Positions 1 through 10,924 of a DNA stretch of 64,000 nt are shown here, in pieces. A program made the translations under genes and the position numbers. The notes beneath the pieces were generated by a model, which was not told the DNA's origin, searched no databases, and saw nothing but the letters and a program-made list of their open reading frames with translations. How positions within the stretch are numbered: position 1 is the first letter of the stretch; the number at the start of each line of letters is the position of its first letter. Source of the DNA: Macropodus opercularis (taxonomy: Eukaryota > Chordata > Actinopteri > Anabantiformes > Osphronemidae); NCBI GenBank assembly GCA_030770545.1, contig JAUCMP010000028.1, forward strand, positions 13,039,501-13,103,500, read 5' to 3'.

Positions 1-502
1 CGACAGCGAGTGGGAAGACGATGACGATGAGGACGAGGACGTGTGGGAGGACGTAGTGGGCTGGGGCGACTCCGATTCTGGTTATGGTTCCATGACCGAA
101 GACGAGGACGACCTGCGCCCCCCTCCCCTTGTCCAGCAGCTGCCACCAGACTCCGGTCTGGAACAGGAGGAACGGCCGGTTCCTGAGGTAAGTGTGGAAC
201 CGGCCGTTCCTCCTGTGGCTGCTGCTGGTCCTCCTCCTCCTCCTCCTCCTCCTCTGGTCCCACCCAGGTCTCCTCTCTCTGCTCCCTCGACGTCAGGACT
301 TCGGTCTGCGACGAAGAGGAGCAGGGAAGAGAGCGACCTGGAGCAGGTAAGTACAGCAGGTAAGAGGCAGCGTGTGGATGCTGAGGACGACCTCGAGGAA
401 CCTCAGCCGTCGACTTCGACGGGCCTCAGATCCTCTACACCCTGGATGCACTGGATGGGTCTTCACCACACAGGCTGGACTGATGACAGCGACTCTGACT
501 AG
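1..502 (+). CDS. Gene X, copy 1: acidic/proline-rich protein, 5' end outside window
   Basis: The reading frame is open from the window edge to TAG at 500-502. The visible protein has an Asp/Glu-rich N-terminal part ending in a DSGYGSMTEDEDD stretch, a Pro-rich middle with a run of eight prolines, two short basic clusters (TKRSR and GKRQR) that could be nuclear localisation signals, and a tail ending DDSDSD. No folded domain or membrane segment is visible and I do not recognise the family. Two full-length paralogues lie at 20192 and 48684. Three good splice donors fall inside the frame (GT at 188, 347 and 360), so part of the ORF may be spliced out. An AATAAA lies at 950-955. The disordered N-terminal region of an expanded fish kinase family (Pim-like) is a weak alternative, but no kinase domain follows. 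Confidence 0.6.
   Translation, partial: DSEWEDDDDEDEDVWEDVVGWGDSDSGYGSMTEDEDDLRPPPLVQQLPPDSGLEQEERPVPEVSVEPAVPPVAAAGPPPPPPPPLVPPRSPLSAPSTSGLRSATKRSREESDLEQVSTAGKRQRVDAEDDLEEPQPSTSTGLRSSTPWMHWMGLHHTGWTDDSDSD
163..216 (+). repeat. Perfect 21-bp inverted repeat inside gene X (copy 1)
   Basis: The arms 163-183 and 196-216 are exact reverse complements around a 12-base loop (184-195). The loop contains GAGGTAAGT, a near-consensus splice donor. In the protein the arms encode the mirrored stretch around EERPVPEVSVEPAVPP. The same structure is present unchanged in both other copies. Confidence 0.9.
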
Positions 503-686
503 TTTAGTCAGAGTCCTGTCAGGCAAGTCTCAGCCTGGGAGGTTGAAGCGTGGAGACATCCACCAGTGTCTCTAAGGTCTAGAGAATATGCTCCCTCTGA
601 AACAGAGAGGAGCAGGTTAGAGGTTAGTGGTGAAGAGGCAGGTCCCAGATTCTTTATGTCCAGGTGGCGCTGGACTCGTTTTATCT

Positions 687-1070
687 AAAGTTAAGTTAAG
701 TTACAGTAGGTTAAGTTAAGTTAAAGTAGTTTATGTTTAGTTAAGTTAAGTTACAGTAGGTTAAGTTACAGTAGGTTGAGTTAAGTTACAGTAGTTTATG
801 TTTAGTTAAGTTAAGTTATGTTACAGTAGGTTGAGTTAAGTTTTTGTGTGTTAGTTAGGTTAAAGTTTATGCATATTTTGTTAAGTTAAGATAAATTAAG
901 TTAAGTTAAGATAAGTTAAGTTAGGTTAAGTTAAATATATCGTTGGGTTAATAAAGATTAAGTTTCTGTGTAACAGGTTAGGCTAAGTTAACTTACATTT
1001 AATAAGTTAAGATAAATTGAGTTAGGTTTACTTAAGTTAAATGTATTAAGTTAGGTTCAGCTGATGTGTT
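687..1070. repeat. AAGTT-type tandem repeat (copy 1)
   Basis: This is a long run built from AAGTT and AGGTT units (GTTAAGTTAAGTTACAGTAG and variants) just 3' of gene X. An AATAAA at 950-955 sits inside it and could serve as the polyadenylation signal of gene X. Copies 2 and 3 carry the same array with small changes in unit number. Confidence 0.85.
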
Positions 1071-1154
1071 ACTAAAGGTAAGTATCAGTTTTTTGTTGTA
1101 CTTGTTTCAATGTACTGTTCATGTGATTTTAAGTTGACCTCACTAACGTTTGTG

Positions 1155-1320
1155 TTCTAGTTTTTCTCCTCCTTGAACCGACACCTTATCGCGGTGGAGG
1201 AGTTTGTGTGCCCGCGTGACCCTAGGAGCTGTGTTGTCAGGGCTAAACCCATGACAAACAGGTCCTAGACGACGGGCCAGACTAAGAGCGGTTCATCTCT
1301 CTCAGTAGGAGCCGGTGCCA
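1155..1320. mobile_element. Dispersed teleost repeat fragment (family not assigned)
   Basis: A GC-richer block follows a polypyrimidine/TAG acceptor-like site. Its sequence around CCTTATCGCGGTGGAGGAG and CCCATGACAAACAGGTCCTA resembles a block I recall as repeated in many fish genomes, probably the 5' part of a LINE. No intact ORF is present. The family assignment is from memory only. Confidence 0.3.
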
Positions 1321-1604
1321 TGTAGGTCGGTAGCAGCGGGAGGAGGCCCAGAGGAAGACCAGGACTCACTGTCAGCCAGCCTGGGAAGGTTAAAGGTCAT
1401 TACACCTGATGCTGACACGTGCTACTGATGGGGCTTTATTTAGTGCTTGGAGACATTTACACAAAGTCCTGAAAGAGAACTTTCTGAGCAGCTGGACTCT
1501 GTTGCAGCATCTTTTGCCTTTCGCTCCATAACCTCGGTTAATATCTATGTGTTGTTTCATGAGCATTCCAGCCGCTGACACTTTCATCCTGTCTCTGCTT
1601 TCAG

Positions 1605-1863
1605 GACCAGTACAGAACCACGGCTCATCTGCAGGATTGAGGAGCGGTGTGATCGCCTTCCTCTTCATGTGCTGCTTTTGTTAGAAGTGGCTCCAGAATC
1701 ATTGGACCAGCAGTCAGAGCCCTCTTCACCCTCCACCTTTGCCCCTAGGGACTCCGCTCACGGCCAGGCCTGGACACCCCCTCGCCCCCCACCCCTTTAC
1801 CCCCAACCATCACCGAAGCTCAGTAACAAAGCATCAGCACAGCATCATAGTCCTGCGTCCTGA
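1605..1863 (+). other. Candidate proline-rich 3' exon of gene X (copy 1)
   Basis: A strong acceptor (GTCTCTGCTTTCAG, ending at 1604) is followed by a frame open for 86 codons to TGA at 1861-1863. It encodes a Ser/Pro-rich peptide with a TPPRPPPLYPQPSP core. The same open stretch exists in copies 2 and 3. Only one of its three frames is long, and none of the phase-0 donors of gene X leads into it. The phase-1 donor at 360 would instead give a short hydrophobic, Cys-rich tail. This may be a real 3' exon or chance openness in GC-rich sequence. About 280 bp before it (1321-1604) show nothing else. Confidence 0.25.
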
Positions 1864-2449
1864 TGCGTAGACACAAGTGGGAAACGTTCAGGTAACAGAA
1901 AGCATTAACTCCTTTTCTCTGTTGGCATGTGTGGACGTCCAGAACTCGGCTGTATCTCATACATCACCATCTACCAAGACTTCAGTTCTGTAGTTTCCTC
2001 AACACCTGTTCTCTGGTTCTTGCATTTTCTTTATGGCAAAAGGTTACAATGACAAAGGTACAAATACAAAATGTCCCTGACTACTTCTCCACAGAGCAGG
2101 TGAGGAGCAGCTTTTCTAACAGGCTCCTTTGGACCCAGAGTCTCTCTTCTGTCTATTTTTGTCTGCTTAATTATTGCCCTTTGTTCTCCAAGAGTCGTTT
2201 CTCTGGTTTGCAGGACATTTTAATATTCTAACTCTTTTGGTAGCTGCATGGCCTGAATCTATTGTCCTGCTTGTCTGCAGGTAAGGTTTAACAAAACAAT
2301 CTGAAGATTTTTGAATGTATTGACAGTCAGTAGGAAGCTACTCACCAGCTACTCCCAAGTCATGTGACTCATGTTCTTCTGCTATGAGCAGAGTGACGTG
2401 TGATGCTGAGCCTGGAACTTGAAACCATTCTTGATGTCTTTCAAGAAGC
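1864..2449. other. No gene seen
   Basis: I see no coding signal here. Copy 1 has two deletions relative to copies 2 and 3 in this stretch, near 1991 and near 2270. Confidence 0.6.
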
Positions 2450-3355
2450 TTGACCATAGCTGCTGCTCCTTCAGGGACTATTATGACGTCATTGGATTTC
2501 TGCAGTGGTGTCATTTATCAGCTCATCCCAGCATTTTCCGTAGTTGTCCTGACTCTGATCACCATCATCATCATGGTGCAGTGGAGAGAAAGAGTTGGTC
2601 CTTGAGCTTTCTCAGTTCTTCTGTCTGAGCTGCGTGAGTCTTCCTGCCAGAGCCTTACTCTGCTCTTCAACATGTTGTTTTTCAGCTCTGTTCACTTCCA
2701 CACATGTTCAGAGAACATAGGATCCTCCATTGCCATTAATCCAACCACATCATCATGTTTCTTCCTGACTTCTTCTGGCCTGGCTTTCTGCACCTTCAGC
2801 TTGAGGAGTGTTTTAGTGGTTTCATTTGGACTCCATTCATTTCCAGTTTCCAACTGTCCATTTTCCACTTTGTCTGGAATTCCTGGAGGAACTGTGCAGG
2901 ACTCTCTCCATCTTTAAAGTTGCGTTTCCAGTGTGGACCTATTTTAGGAGGGAATGTGGCTGGAAGTGCTTCCATATCTCTTGTGGCCAGATGGTGAGTC
3001 ATCATAGTCATTGTTGAGACCTTTCCTGTTTCTCCTTCCTGCAGGATCTTTTTGTCACTTGTCTCACTTTCTGCATCAGTAGGGCTTTGATGTCTCTCAT
3101 GGTGATGTCACTTGTGTTTTCTTCCAGAGCTCTAATCCATTTGTCAGCTCCATCAGCTAGAGCTGGAAGACGGTTCACTAGTCCTGTCAAGTCCATGAAG
3201 TTCCACAGCACATATCTGTCCTGCTGTTGGGGTCCTTTACTCAGCAGTGGTGCCATGTAGCTGAGTGATTCCTTCTCTTCCTCCCTGTCAGACCTCTGCT
3301 CAGATTCCTCTGAGTCGTGGTGGTAGTTTAAAAGTGATCTATTCCTCAGTTTCAT
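2450..3355 (-). mobile_element. Endogenous retroviral-like gag relic (copy 1)
   Basis: Read on the minus strand, this stretch encodes fragments of a retroviral-type Gag. A segment at 3008-3355 contains LVNRLPALADGADKWIRALE, a capsid-like motif. A shifted segment at 2796-3011 contains FKDGESPAQFLQEF and further capsid-like sequence. A third segment nearer 2600-2750 contains HDDVVGLMAMEAPMFSEHV. The parts lie in different frames, so the gene is dead. Copy 1 is the shortest of the three relics because about 350 bp upstream is deleted. No protease or polymerase is adjacent. The relic is in all three copies, so it predates the duplication. Confidence 0.6.
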
Positions 3356-4572
3356 GAACTGAAACTGAGTTGCAGCCCATGACTCTCCCCTTTCTGTACG
3401 ATCCTGCGGTGGGAGAGGTGGGTGCTGCTTTACTCGTCTATTTATATTTTCATACTTTTATATTAATTTGTGTTGCTTAATTTCTTTATTGTTATTATAT
3501 CAAACATTACTGTTTTATGTGAATATGTTGATTTATTTTAGCTTCATTTTCTGCCACTCTGTAACTTGCTGCCCTCCGATGCTGCTATCTTACAAAGTTA
3601 GTCAGTCAAGCTAACTTCAGTTTTGCTCTTGTAGGAACTGGAGCAGGCAGATGTTACAGGAGTGTGTTTTTGTTTGTCTATGCATCAGATATTAAAAGGA
3701 GGCCATTCCAACAACCGACTATCTTCATGAACACAACGCAGAAGTACACCGGTCACATTGGCAGCTTGTTGTCTAATTATTTCATCCCATGATGGCTTCA
3801 TCAGTCTTGATCAGTCTCTCTCTGGTGTCTCTGTCTCGTTTTCAGGTTTTCCATTTCAGCCTCATTTTCCAGCTTTGCTCTTTCACTCTTCTTCCTGCAG
3901 CCTCTCTGCTTCTCTCTCGAGCTCATCTCTTAGTCTCTGTCCAGATCTGGACGCGTTAGACCAGTGTCTGTCTCTTTCCTCCCACCTCTGTGTGTCTTGC
4001 TGTGCAGGTGGGTGAAAAGAAACTGCTGCCTCCATACATTTCTCTGTCTACATTCTTCATTATACTTAAACTTTTTCTCTCAGGTTCTGTCCTGTCAACA
4101 AGCTGTAAATTTAAAGTCTCTTCTTAACTGCTGGCTGGTTTCTAATCTTGCTCAAATCTGTGCATTGTAATGTCTCCTCGTCTTCCTCACTTGTTTCGAT
4201 GGATAAATCTGGATATGTTGAGGCTGTTACTCGTCTGCTCTTTGGCCCTTTCCTTTGTAAAAGTCACATGATGTGAAAAGTTGATGTTTGTGCTACTTCA
4301 ATGACACCAGCTTGTGTTGCATTCAGGGCCACGTTAAATGGATGATTATGTTGATGAGGAGTGAATTTAGTTAGATGTGGATGTACAGGAGTAAAGAGTC
4401 AGGGATCAGAGGATGAACTGAATCAAACCTCTGAATCATATTAGATGTTTCACTGAGACACATTCAATGAAACTGCTTTGACTGAAGCTGAACTGCTTTT
4501 ACCTTCAACTGCAGACGTTTGACATGTCTAACGCTTTCATTCCAGTTGTGCTCAGAGACAGATCCCTCCAGC
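3356..4572. other. No gene seen
   Basis: This stretch is A/T-rich intergenic sequence with pyrimidine-rich runs (3800-4090), duplicated in copy 2 at about 24670-25880. I see no conserved protein motif or RNA gene. Confidence 0.55.
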
Positions 4573-4805
4573 GTGTCCTGGGTCTCCTCAGGGCCTCTTC
4601 ACTAAGCTCAACCCATCACCGGTCGAGGCAGACGACCGCCCACCCTGAGTCTGGTTCTGCTGGAGGTTTCTTCCCAAAGGGGGAGTTTTTCCTCTCCACT
4701 GTGGCCTAGTGCTTGCTCAGGGACGGGTTGCTGCACTATAACAGGTGCACACAACAGCAGACACATTGTCTGGACAGTGATCAATTCCAATAAAGAGCAA
4801 AGAAA
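4573..4805 (+). mobile_element. L2-type LINE 3' tail remnant (copy 1)
   Basis: The sequence around CTGGAGGTTTCTTCCCAAAG, GGGAGTTTTTCCTCTCCACT and GCCTAGTGCTTGCTC is typical of the 3' untranslated end of L2-group LINEs in fish, and it ends near an AATAAAGAG. A 61-codon open frame across it (ending FFPKGEFFLSTVA) is a translation artefact often seen over this repeat. No RT coding sequence is attached, consistent with a 5'-truncated insertion. Confidence 0.5.
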
Positions 4806-5138
4806 CCATCCTGGTGTTTGTTTTGTATGTGAACCTTTTCACTTTTATTTCATATATAAGTTTGTTTTTATAGGTTAGATATTGATTCACAGGTACAATG
4901 GTGAAATGGTTTCATTTATTATGGTGATCTGAGTTTTACTAATACTACCACAACAACTACTACGGAACAGAAGAGTTTTTGTAGTCGGAGACAGAAACTG
5001 CAACTAGAAGCTCTCATCTGCTCACCTCAACAGCTGAGCCCAAACATAAATATTGTTAACATTTAACTGTCTATGGCATGAATTTTTATCTTTTGACCTT
5101 AGTTTTTGGAAGCTTGGGGGTCCCTGATAATACATCGA

Positions 5139-5550
5139 TCATAAAATGTGACCACCAACATAGGTGGACATCACATTTTTGGCACTTTGCTTTAGTACCT
5201 TTGCATCCTGGTACCTTGCATCTACCTTTCTTGTCATGTCCATGACGATCCAATGAGCAATGGTGTCCAGATGCACATCAGGGACTGGGACGAGTTTTAG
5301 TGGACCCTCTTCTCCTCTTTTCTTCATATTCTCTAGCAATTGTGGAACTGGGATGTCCTCTCTGCAGTGTAGCATTTTTAAGTATTACCTTTACATTTCT
5401 CTTCATCCACAGACTCATTGGTATCAGATAGGCTATCGGATTAAAAAAAACAGGAAGCAAAAATTTGAAATATCTGTTACCCCCTTGATGAAGCTGCTGC
5501 ACGTAGATGTGAGTATCGTGTAGATATGACACAACTACCACATACGGCAC
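5139..5550 (-). mobile_element. Possible piggyBac-like transposase C-terminal relic (copy 1)
   Basis: On the minus strand two overlapping frames (5278-5550 and 5139-5375) read like decayed protein. They include KFLLPVFFNPIAYLIPMSLW, then PVPDVHLDTIAHWIV followed by KVDARYQDAKVLKQSAKNV. The second part resembles the D-x-AHWP segment and degraded Cys-rich C-terminus of piggyBac-type transposases, with the cysteines lost. The frames are broken and no terminal repeats are recognised. The assignment is tentative. The flank at 4806-5138 holds nothing identifiable. Confidence 0.3.
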
Positions 5551-5574
5551 ATTTGGAGACTTTTACCTGAAGCT

Positions 5575-7520
5575 GTGGACAGTTTCCTGGACCTGGAGGC
5601 AGGTTTGAGTTTGTTATCAGATGTGCAGTATGCGTTGCTGATGACGACAGGGTTACGCATTGCAGTGTTCAGAACCAGAACAAACAAGTATGGGCTTTCT
5701 GATCCTCACTCAGAGACAACTAAGGGTTTACCCCTGAGATCAAACAGTACTGGTACAGCTGTAATGCTTATCTTCACGCATCTCAGTGATATGGTTGACA
5801 GGCTCACTAGATGTCACCAGATGTCACCAGATGTTGGGAACACAATCCTCCTGTGCTTATGAACTGAAGCCTGTAGAGTTTTACAAGCTCAGCGATGCTG
5901 TCCAACACACAGAAGGGAGATCTACACCTCACACAACTGTGACACCTGCAGCGTTGGATGATGCCTGAAGTCAAACTCAACCATCACTTTCACACACAGT
6001 CCCACCATATCTGTTAATATAGAAACTGAGCTAAAACAACCAAGACACTTGTATTAATTCAGCCTCATCACATGTTGCTTTACGCAAAGACACAAAGTTG
6101 TCTGATCAACCACTGAAGCTTAGTATCAATATGTCTGATAACATTTCACAAGGCGTCTCTACTAACCTAACTTCAGTGGAGTTAGAAGAAGTTCATCTCA
6201 TCCTCCCTGATACTTTTGATCTCTCTGAATCTTCCTGTAAACTGTCAAAACTAAGTCAAAGTAGTAGGAGAAAGTTTAAGAGGATGGTGAAAACAAAAGC
6301 CCCACAAAGAAAAGAGAATCACAAAAGAAAACTAAATGAAAAGTATGTTTCAGATGAAAATTACAGGGCAAATAAAAAATCTTATGTCAGCAGGAAATAT
6401 CAAAGCAATCCTGAATTTCAAAACGGAAAGTAATTAATATAATAACCCAATACAGAGACAATGTTGATTTCAGAAACAAACATAAACGCTACATAAGTGA
6501 ATGTTACAGACGCGATGCTGCTTTTATGGCTAAACAAAAGTCGTACGTAACCGAACGTTACAGACGTGATTCTGAATTTAAACAAAGGCAGCGATCACAC
6601 ATGACTCAGCATTATGCACATGACAACGCATTCAGGAATTGACACAAGGCCGTCATGAAACAACTGATGAGAAACAGGTAGAAAAACAATCTTGCATTCA
6701 GGATTGTGCACAACATGAGATGTGCAATGAAAATAAAAAGGAAATACAGACAGTATTGTCCTGATACAGACCAACAGTTTGATTCAAGAGGCAACAGCTG
6801 TTTTCAGATCCCAGATAAAGGCTGGTCCTACTTACGTCTGCACCGTCTGTCACAAGGTGTCATTTCCAAACCAAGTACAAACCTGTAACAGAGCTTCTGA
6901 CACTAAACATGAAGATGTGGCGTCAACATGCCTGACTGGAAAGAATGTTCACGTCTGTGACAATGTCTGCACCAATGAACAACAGTGTAAAGAGCCTGAT
7001 GAGAGAAAGAAAGAGTGGATTCATCACACACGTCATCATCACCTGAAGAAGGGAGCCATGCCCCACCTTGCTGTAGCCAACAACCTGGAGCTCGCTGACA
7101 TTCCAGCTGAACTGTGTGATCTGAACATACTGGAGACACATCTCATAGCAAAGTGTAGCCCATTCGCTAAGATTGTTCCTCTTCCCAAAGGCAGACAGAG
7201 AGCAACACATGGGAATGTAGTGTGTGTCCCATCTGAGGCTCAGGAGACGGTTGATGCTTTACCAGAGTGAGAAGTGAGTCTCAGGTCCTGAGAGTGAAAC
7301 TGAAGAGACGCTTGTGTTACAAAGGTCATCAGATGTTCAAAACTGTAACCTGGTCTAAACTGGTGCAGGAGCTGCACAAACTCAAACACATTCATCCACA
7401 GCATGAGAACATAATTATTAGATGAACCTAAGTTCTGTGATCCAACACTTCCAGACGAGGAGGATGATGATGAGTGTGAAACATTGGATGTTGATGAATA
7501 TGGGGAAGATGATCTCATGC
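5575..7520 (+). mobile_element. Helitron-type element, N-terminal coding region, decayed (copy 1)
   Basis: Several frames in order along the plus strand look like the N-terminal part of a fish Helitron polyprotein. The first, 5575-5862, has a protease-like segment with YGLSDPHSETTKGLPL and STGTAVMLIFTHLSDMVDRL; it shifts frame at a tandem AGATGTCACC duplication. The next, 6098-6433, is a Lys/Arg/Tyr-rich repeat region. The last, 6779-7270, has CTVCHK...QTC, a WIHHTRHHHLKKG stretch and NILETHLIAKCSPFAKIVPL with PKGRQR, as in the domain before the Helitron Rep region. The HUH motif and helicase are missing. Stops and shifts make it non-functional. It is present in copy 2 at 26878-28810. Confidence 0.6.
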
Positions 7521-7603
7521 AAATAGACAGGTGTGAAGTTAGTGCACGTCATGGAAATCTGGAAAAATGACCTGCAACCCATGACCCTAGTCTGGAGCAG
7601 CAC

Positions 7604-7686
7604 GAGGTGAGACGTACCGAGATGTGAGACGTGAGGTGAGACGTACCGAGACGTGAGACGTGAGACGTGAGACGTGAGGTGAGACG
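7604..7686. repeat. GAGACGT-type short tandem repeat at LINE 5' edge (copy 1)
   Basis: Repeated GTGAGACGT, GTACCGAGACGT and GAGGTGAGACGTACC units lead straight into the LINE reading frame at GAGGTGAGACGTACCCTGCG (EVRRTLR). Copy 2 has far fewer units (28891-28935). The array appears to be an expansion of the LINE's own codons. Confidence 0.8.
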
Positions 7687-8935
7687 TACCCTGCGAGCCG
7701 TCAACCCGAGGAAGGCGACTGGTCCTGATGGCGTCCCAGGACGTGTGCTGAGGGACTGTGCAGACGAGCTGACTGAAGTCTTCACAAAGATCTTCAACCG
7801 GTCCCTGGCACAGTCCACTGTCCCACCCTGCCTGAAGTCCTCCACCATAGTCCCCCTGCCCAAGAAGCCCCACATCTCCAGCCTCAATGACTACAGACCA
7901 ATAGCACTCACCCCAGTCCTGATGAAGTGCCTCCAAAAACTGGTCCGTAGCCACATCACAGCAGCTCTGCCCTCAAGACTCGACCCACACCAGTTTACAG
8001 AGCGAACCGATCCACAGAGGAACCATAGCAACAGCGCTACATGCTGCACTGTCACACCTGGAGCATCAGGGCAGCTACGTGAGGATGCTCTTTGTGGATT
8101 ACAGCTCGGCTTTTAACACCATCCTCCCACACAAGCTGGTGGCCAAGCTGGAGGACCTGGGGCTCCCACATCCAACCTGCATGTGGATCAGCAGCTTCCT
8201 CTCTGGTCGCAGACAGAGAGTCAGAGTAGGCCACCACACATCCACGGCCCTAAGCCTCAGCACCGGCTCCCCCCAGGGCTGTGTGCTGAGTCCGCTGCTC
8301 TACTCACTCTACACACACGACTGCACCCCCGTCCATCACTGCAACACCATAGTAAAGTTTCAGACGACACTACAGTGGTGGCTCATCTCTGACGGGGACG
8401 AGTCTGCCTACAGAGACGAGGTGGAGCAACTATCAACGTGGTGTAGGACCAACAACCTTCTCCTCAACACCTCAAAAACCAAAGAACTCATAATAGACTA
8501 CAGGAGGAAAAAGACAGACGTTCCACCATTACTCATCGGCAGGGACTGTGTGGAGAGGGAGGCAGACTTCAGCTTCCTGGGAGTCCACATAGAGGAGAGT
8601 CTGACCTGGAGCACAAACACCTCTGAGCTGCTGAAAAAGTAACAACATCACACAAAGACTGTTGGTGTCCTTTTACAGAGCCACTATAGAAAGTATACTA
8701 ACATACTGCATATGCATATGGTTCACCAGCAGCACAGCAGCTCAGAGGAAAGCTCTCCAAGGCGTCATCAACACCACACAGAAGATTGTTGGCTGCCCTC
8801 TCCACATGCTGGAAAACCTACACAGCTCCCGCTGCCTCAGGAAAGCACAGAACATTGTTAAAGACACTTCACACCCAGGCCACTCCCTGTTTGAACTGCT
8901 GCCCTCAGGCAGACGGTGCAGACTATGTTAAGCAA
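7667..8935 (+). mobile_element. CR1/Rex1-like LINE reverse-transcriptase relic (copy 1)
   Basis: Three frames give consecutive RT parts. The first, 7667-8116, has NPRKATGPDGVPGRVLRDCA and NDYRPIALTPV, the RT finger motifs. The second, 8079-8642, has FVDYSSAFNTI (motif A), STGSPQGCVLSPLLYSLYTH (motif B), then NNLLLNTSKTKELIIDYRR and a FLGVHIEESLTW thumb segment. The third, 8662-8931, has the C-terminal part with FYRATIESILTYCI. The catalytic DD box region (about 8350-8390) is frameshifted. The endonuclease is missing. Jockey-superfamily RT is clear; the Rex1 label is from memory. Copy 2 keeps only the first 0.5 kb. Confidence 0.7.
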
Positions 8936-10924
8936 GGACAGACTCAAGCATATGGCAACTGGACTCTTCTATTCCGTAGAAACGTTTCACCACCTTTCCA
9001 GGAAGCTTCGTCAGTCTGTGGGAAGTTGGTAGAGACCACAGACTTATCCTCCAGTTTCACTTCACCCTTGTGAAGAATGCAATAACCTCTGAATGCTGCT
9101 AAAAAACAATGCAAAGTCTAAGTCTGGACCAGTGAAATGACTGATGTATGTGTGGGTTTATAGGTGTATTTATTCTTATTTATTATTGCTTTAGTATTAT
9201 TAGTATTATTTTGACTTTTTATGAATGATGCAATAACTGGAGAGCACTTTAAATTTTCAGATCTATCTATTTATTTCACAAAGCTACAGTTTAAACGGAC
9301 GACTGCTGAGTGTTTCTGCCAATTGAAGTGGTTCAACACTGATTCAACATTTAGTGTCATGTTAAAATGAGTGAAATGTTATTATTACAGACAGAATGTT
9401 GCTTCTCAGAGCTTGACAGTAGGTTGGACCCAAGAAATAGCTGAACCACACTAAAAGTTGTCCAAGTGTTTCTAATGTTGTCTGGTGAGTAATTAAAGAG
9501 ATAAACACGCTGTCTGTCACTTCCCTGTTCCGTCAGTTTGGCTTCTCAGTTACCTGTTACAGCTGCTGGAGGAAGCTGAGTCCAGGTCTCCAGGTCTGTG
9601 TTCACCTTAGTGCGTCGCTACTGTTTCAGACTGTTTGTTGCTCTACCTTTGGTTCAGCACAGATCAGGTTCATCTCCGTCGGTGCAGCAGCGAAGGTGAC
9701 GATAACATTCACTCAGCGTGTGTTGGGCTCGCAGGCAGTGATGCTGGTTGACGTGGTGTCATACGTGAAGCTTTGTCTTTCTTTAGCTCTTTGTCTTGTT
9801 GCTTTGCTTACTGTTAGTCTTGCATTTTTGTGGGTTGGGCTCAGCTAATGCATGTTTCTGCTCAGTGTGTTTAACATGCAGGTCAGCTTTTAGAAACTAA
9901 CGTTTCCTTGTTTAGGAAGTAGCTGTTGCATGTTGTGCTACTAACTTTGAGCTAATTGACTGCATGGTCTGTTAGGTGTTACTAACTTCGTTCAGTTAAA
10001 CCATTGCTTGGTCTGTTTGTAGACAACTAGGTGTGTAACGACCTTATGACTGACCCACTGATTCACTTTTAACATTTGTGTGCAAAAATAAACTACAATG
10101 AAATACTCCTGTTTCCTTACGCTGCTCTAAGCATCTGTAGAGAGAAGGTTTAACCTGTGTCCTCACTCTCTCTCTCAAGAGCATCTTTCTGGCTACACAA
10201 GTATGAATTTGGTTAAAGCTTCGTAGAGCTGCATCAGGTGAGAGCGTCCTCATCATGACAGAACATGTCAACATCATACAAGACCTGGCTTATTCTTCTG
10301 ATATTTTCAGGGCTGGGTGTGTGTGGTCCCAATCATTTCCTATTAGTTCCCTCTAACTCTGTGACTTTCTTAACCATATTACATTAATACACACAATTAA
10401 CTAGTTGGTAGAAACATAAAACATAGAGAACAAAAACTAAACTAAACAAAAAACTAACTAAACGTTGCATAGATTCACTTAAATTCAACGATTAATAATG
10501 AAAATATTTAATTCTTCAGACAAAATGATGAAAAACTTCTCTTGTACAAAAACAAACATTAGCTTAGATATGCTTGACTTAATTGAAGGATGAATTCAAT
10601 CATCAGAGTTTGTCAAGTTACTGCATTTTATTCTGAACCATTAAGAAGGAAAACACTGAAGCAGAAGTTAAACTGCTGGACACCAATGAATGAAAGTGAC
10701 AAAATCAGAAATGTCTTTATTTTGTTCAAAAATTATTTAAAGCACTTTTGTTGTAATGACTCATGGTTTTGTTTGAGTGGCTGATGAGTTTTGTTCTGTC
10801 TCTTCTAAATGCTTTATGCAAATGTGTCTTTAGTTAATGTTTTTCAAATAGTTTATAATAAAAGTTCTTTTCATCAGTGCAGCTATTTACGTTAATTTTG
10901 GATTCTGTTCCTCTTTCCTTGTAG
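8936..10924. other. No gene seen; mostly absent from copy 2
   Basis: This is A/T-rich sequence with the LINE flank first and no credible ORF, RNA gene or repeat array. Bases 8212-10278 of copy 1 are missing in copy 2, where 8211-equivalent joins 10279-equivalent near 29455. Confidence 0.55.

Noticed and set aside
2672..3017. Open plus-strand frames over 2419-3017 (and copies at 23381-23980, 51937-52508)
   Set aside because: They lie antisense to the retroviral-like gag relic, whose minus-strand frames carry the recognisable motifs.
2450..3355. Complete endogenous retrovirus around the gag relic
   Set aside because: No protease, polymerase, envelope, primer-binding site or paired LTRs could be found next to it in any copy.
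4524..4709. 61-codon frame ending in FFPKGEFFLSTVA
   Set aside because: Known type of artefact translation across L2-type 3' tails in fish, not a gene.
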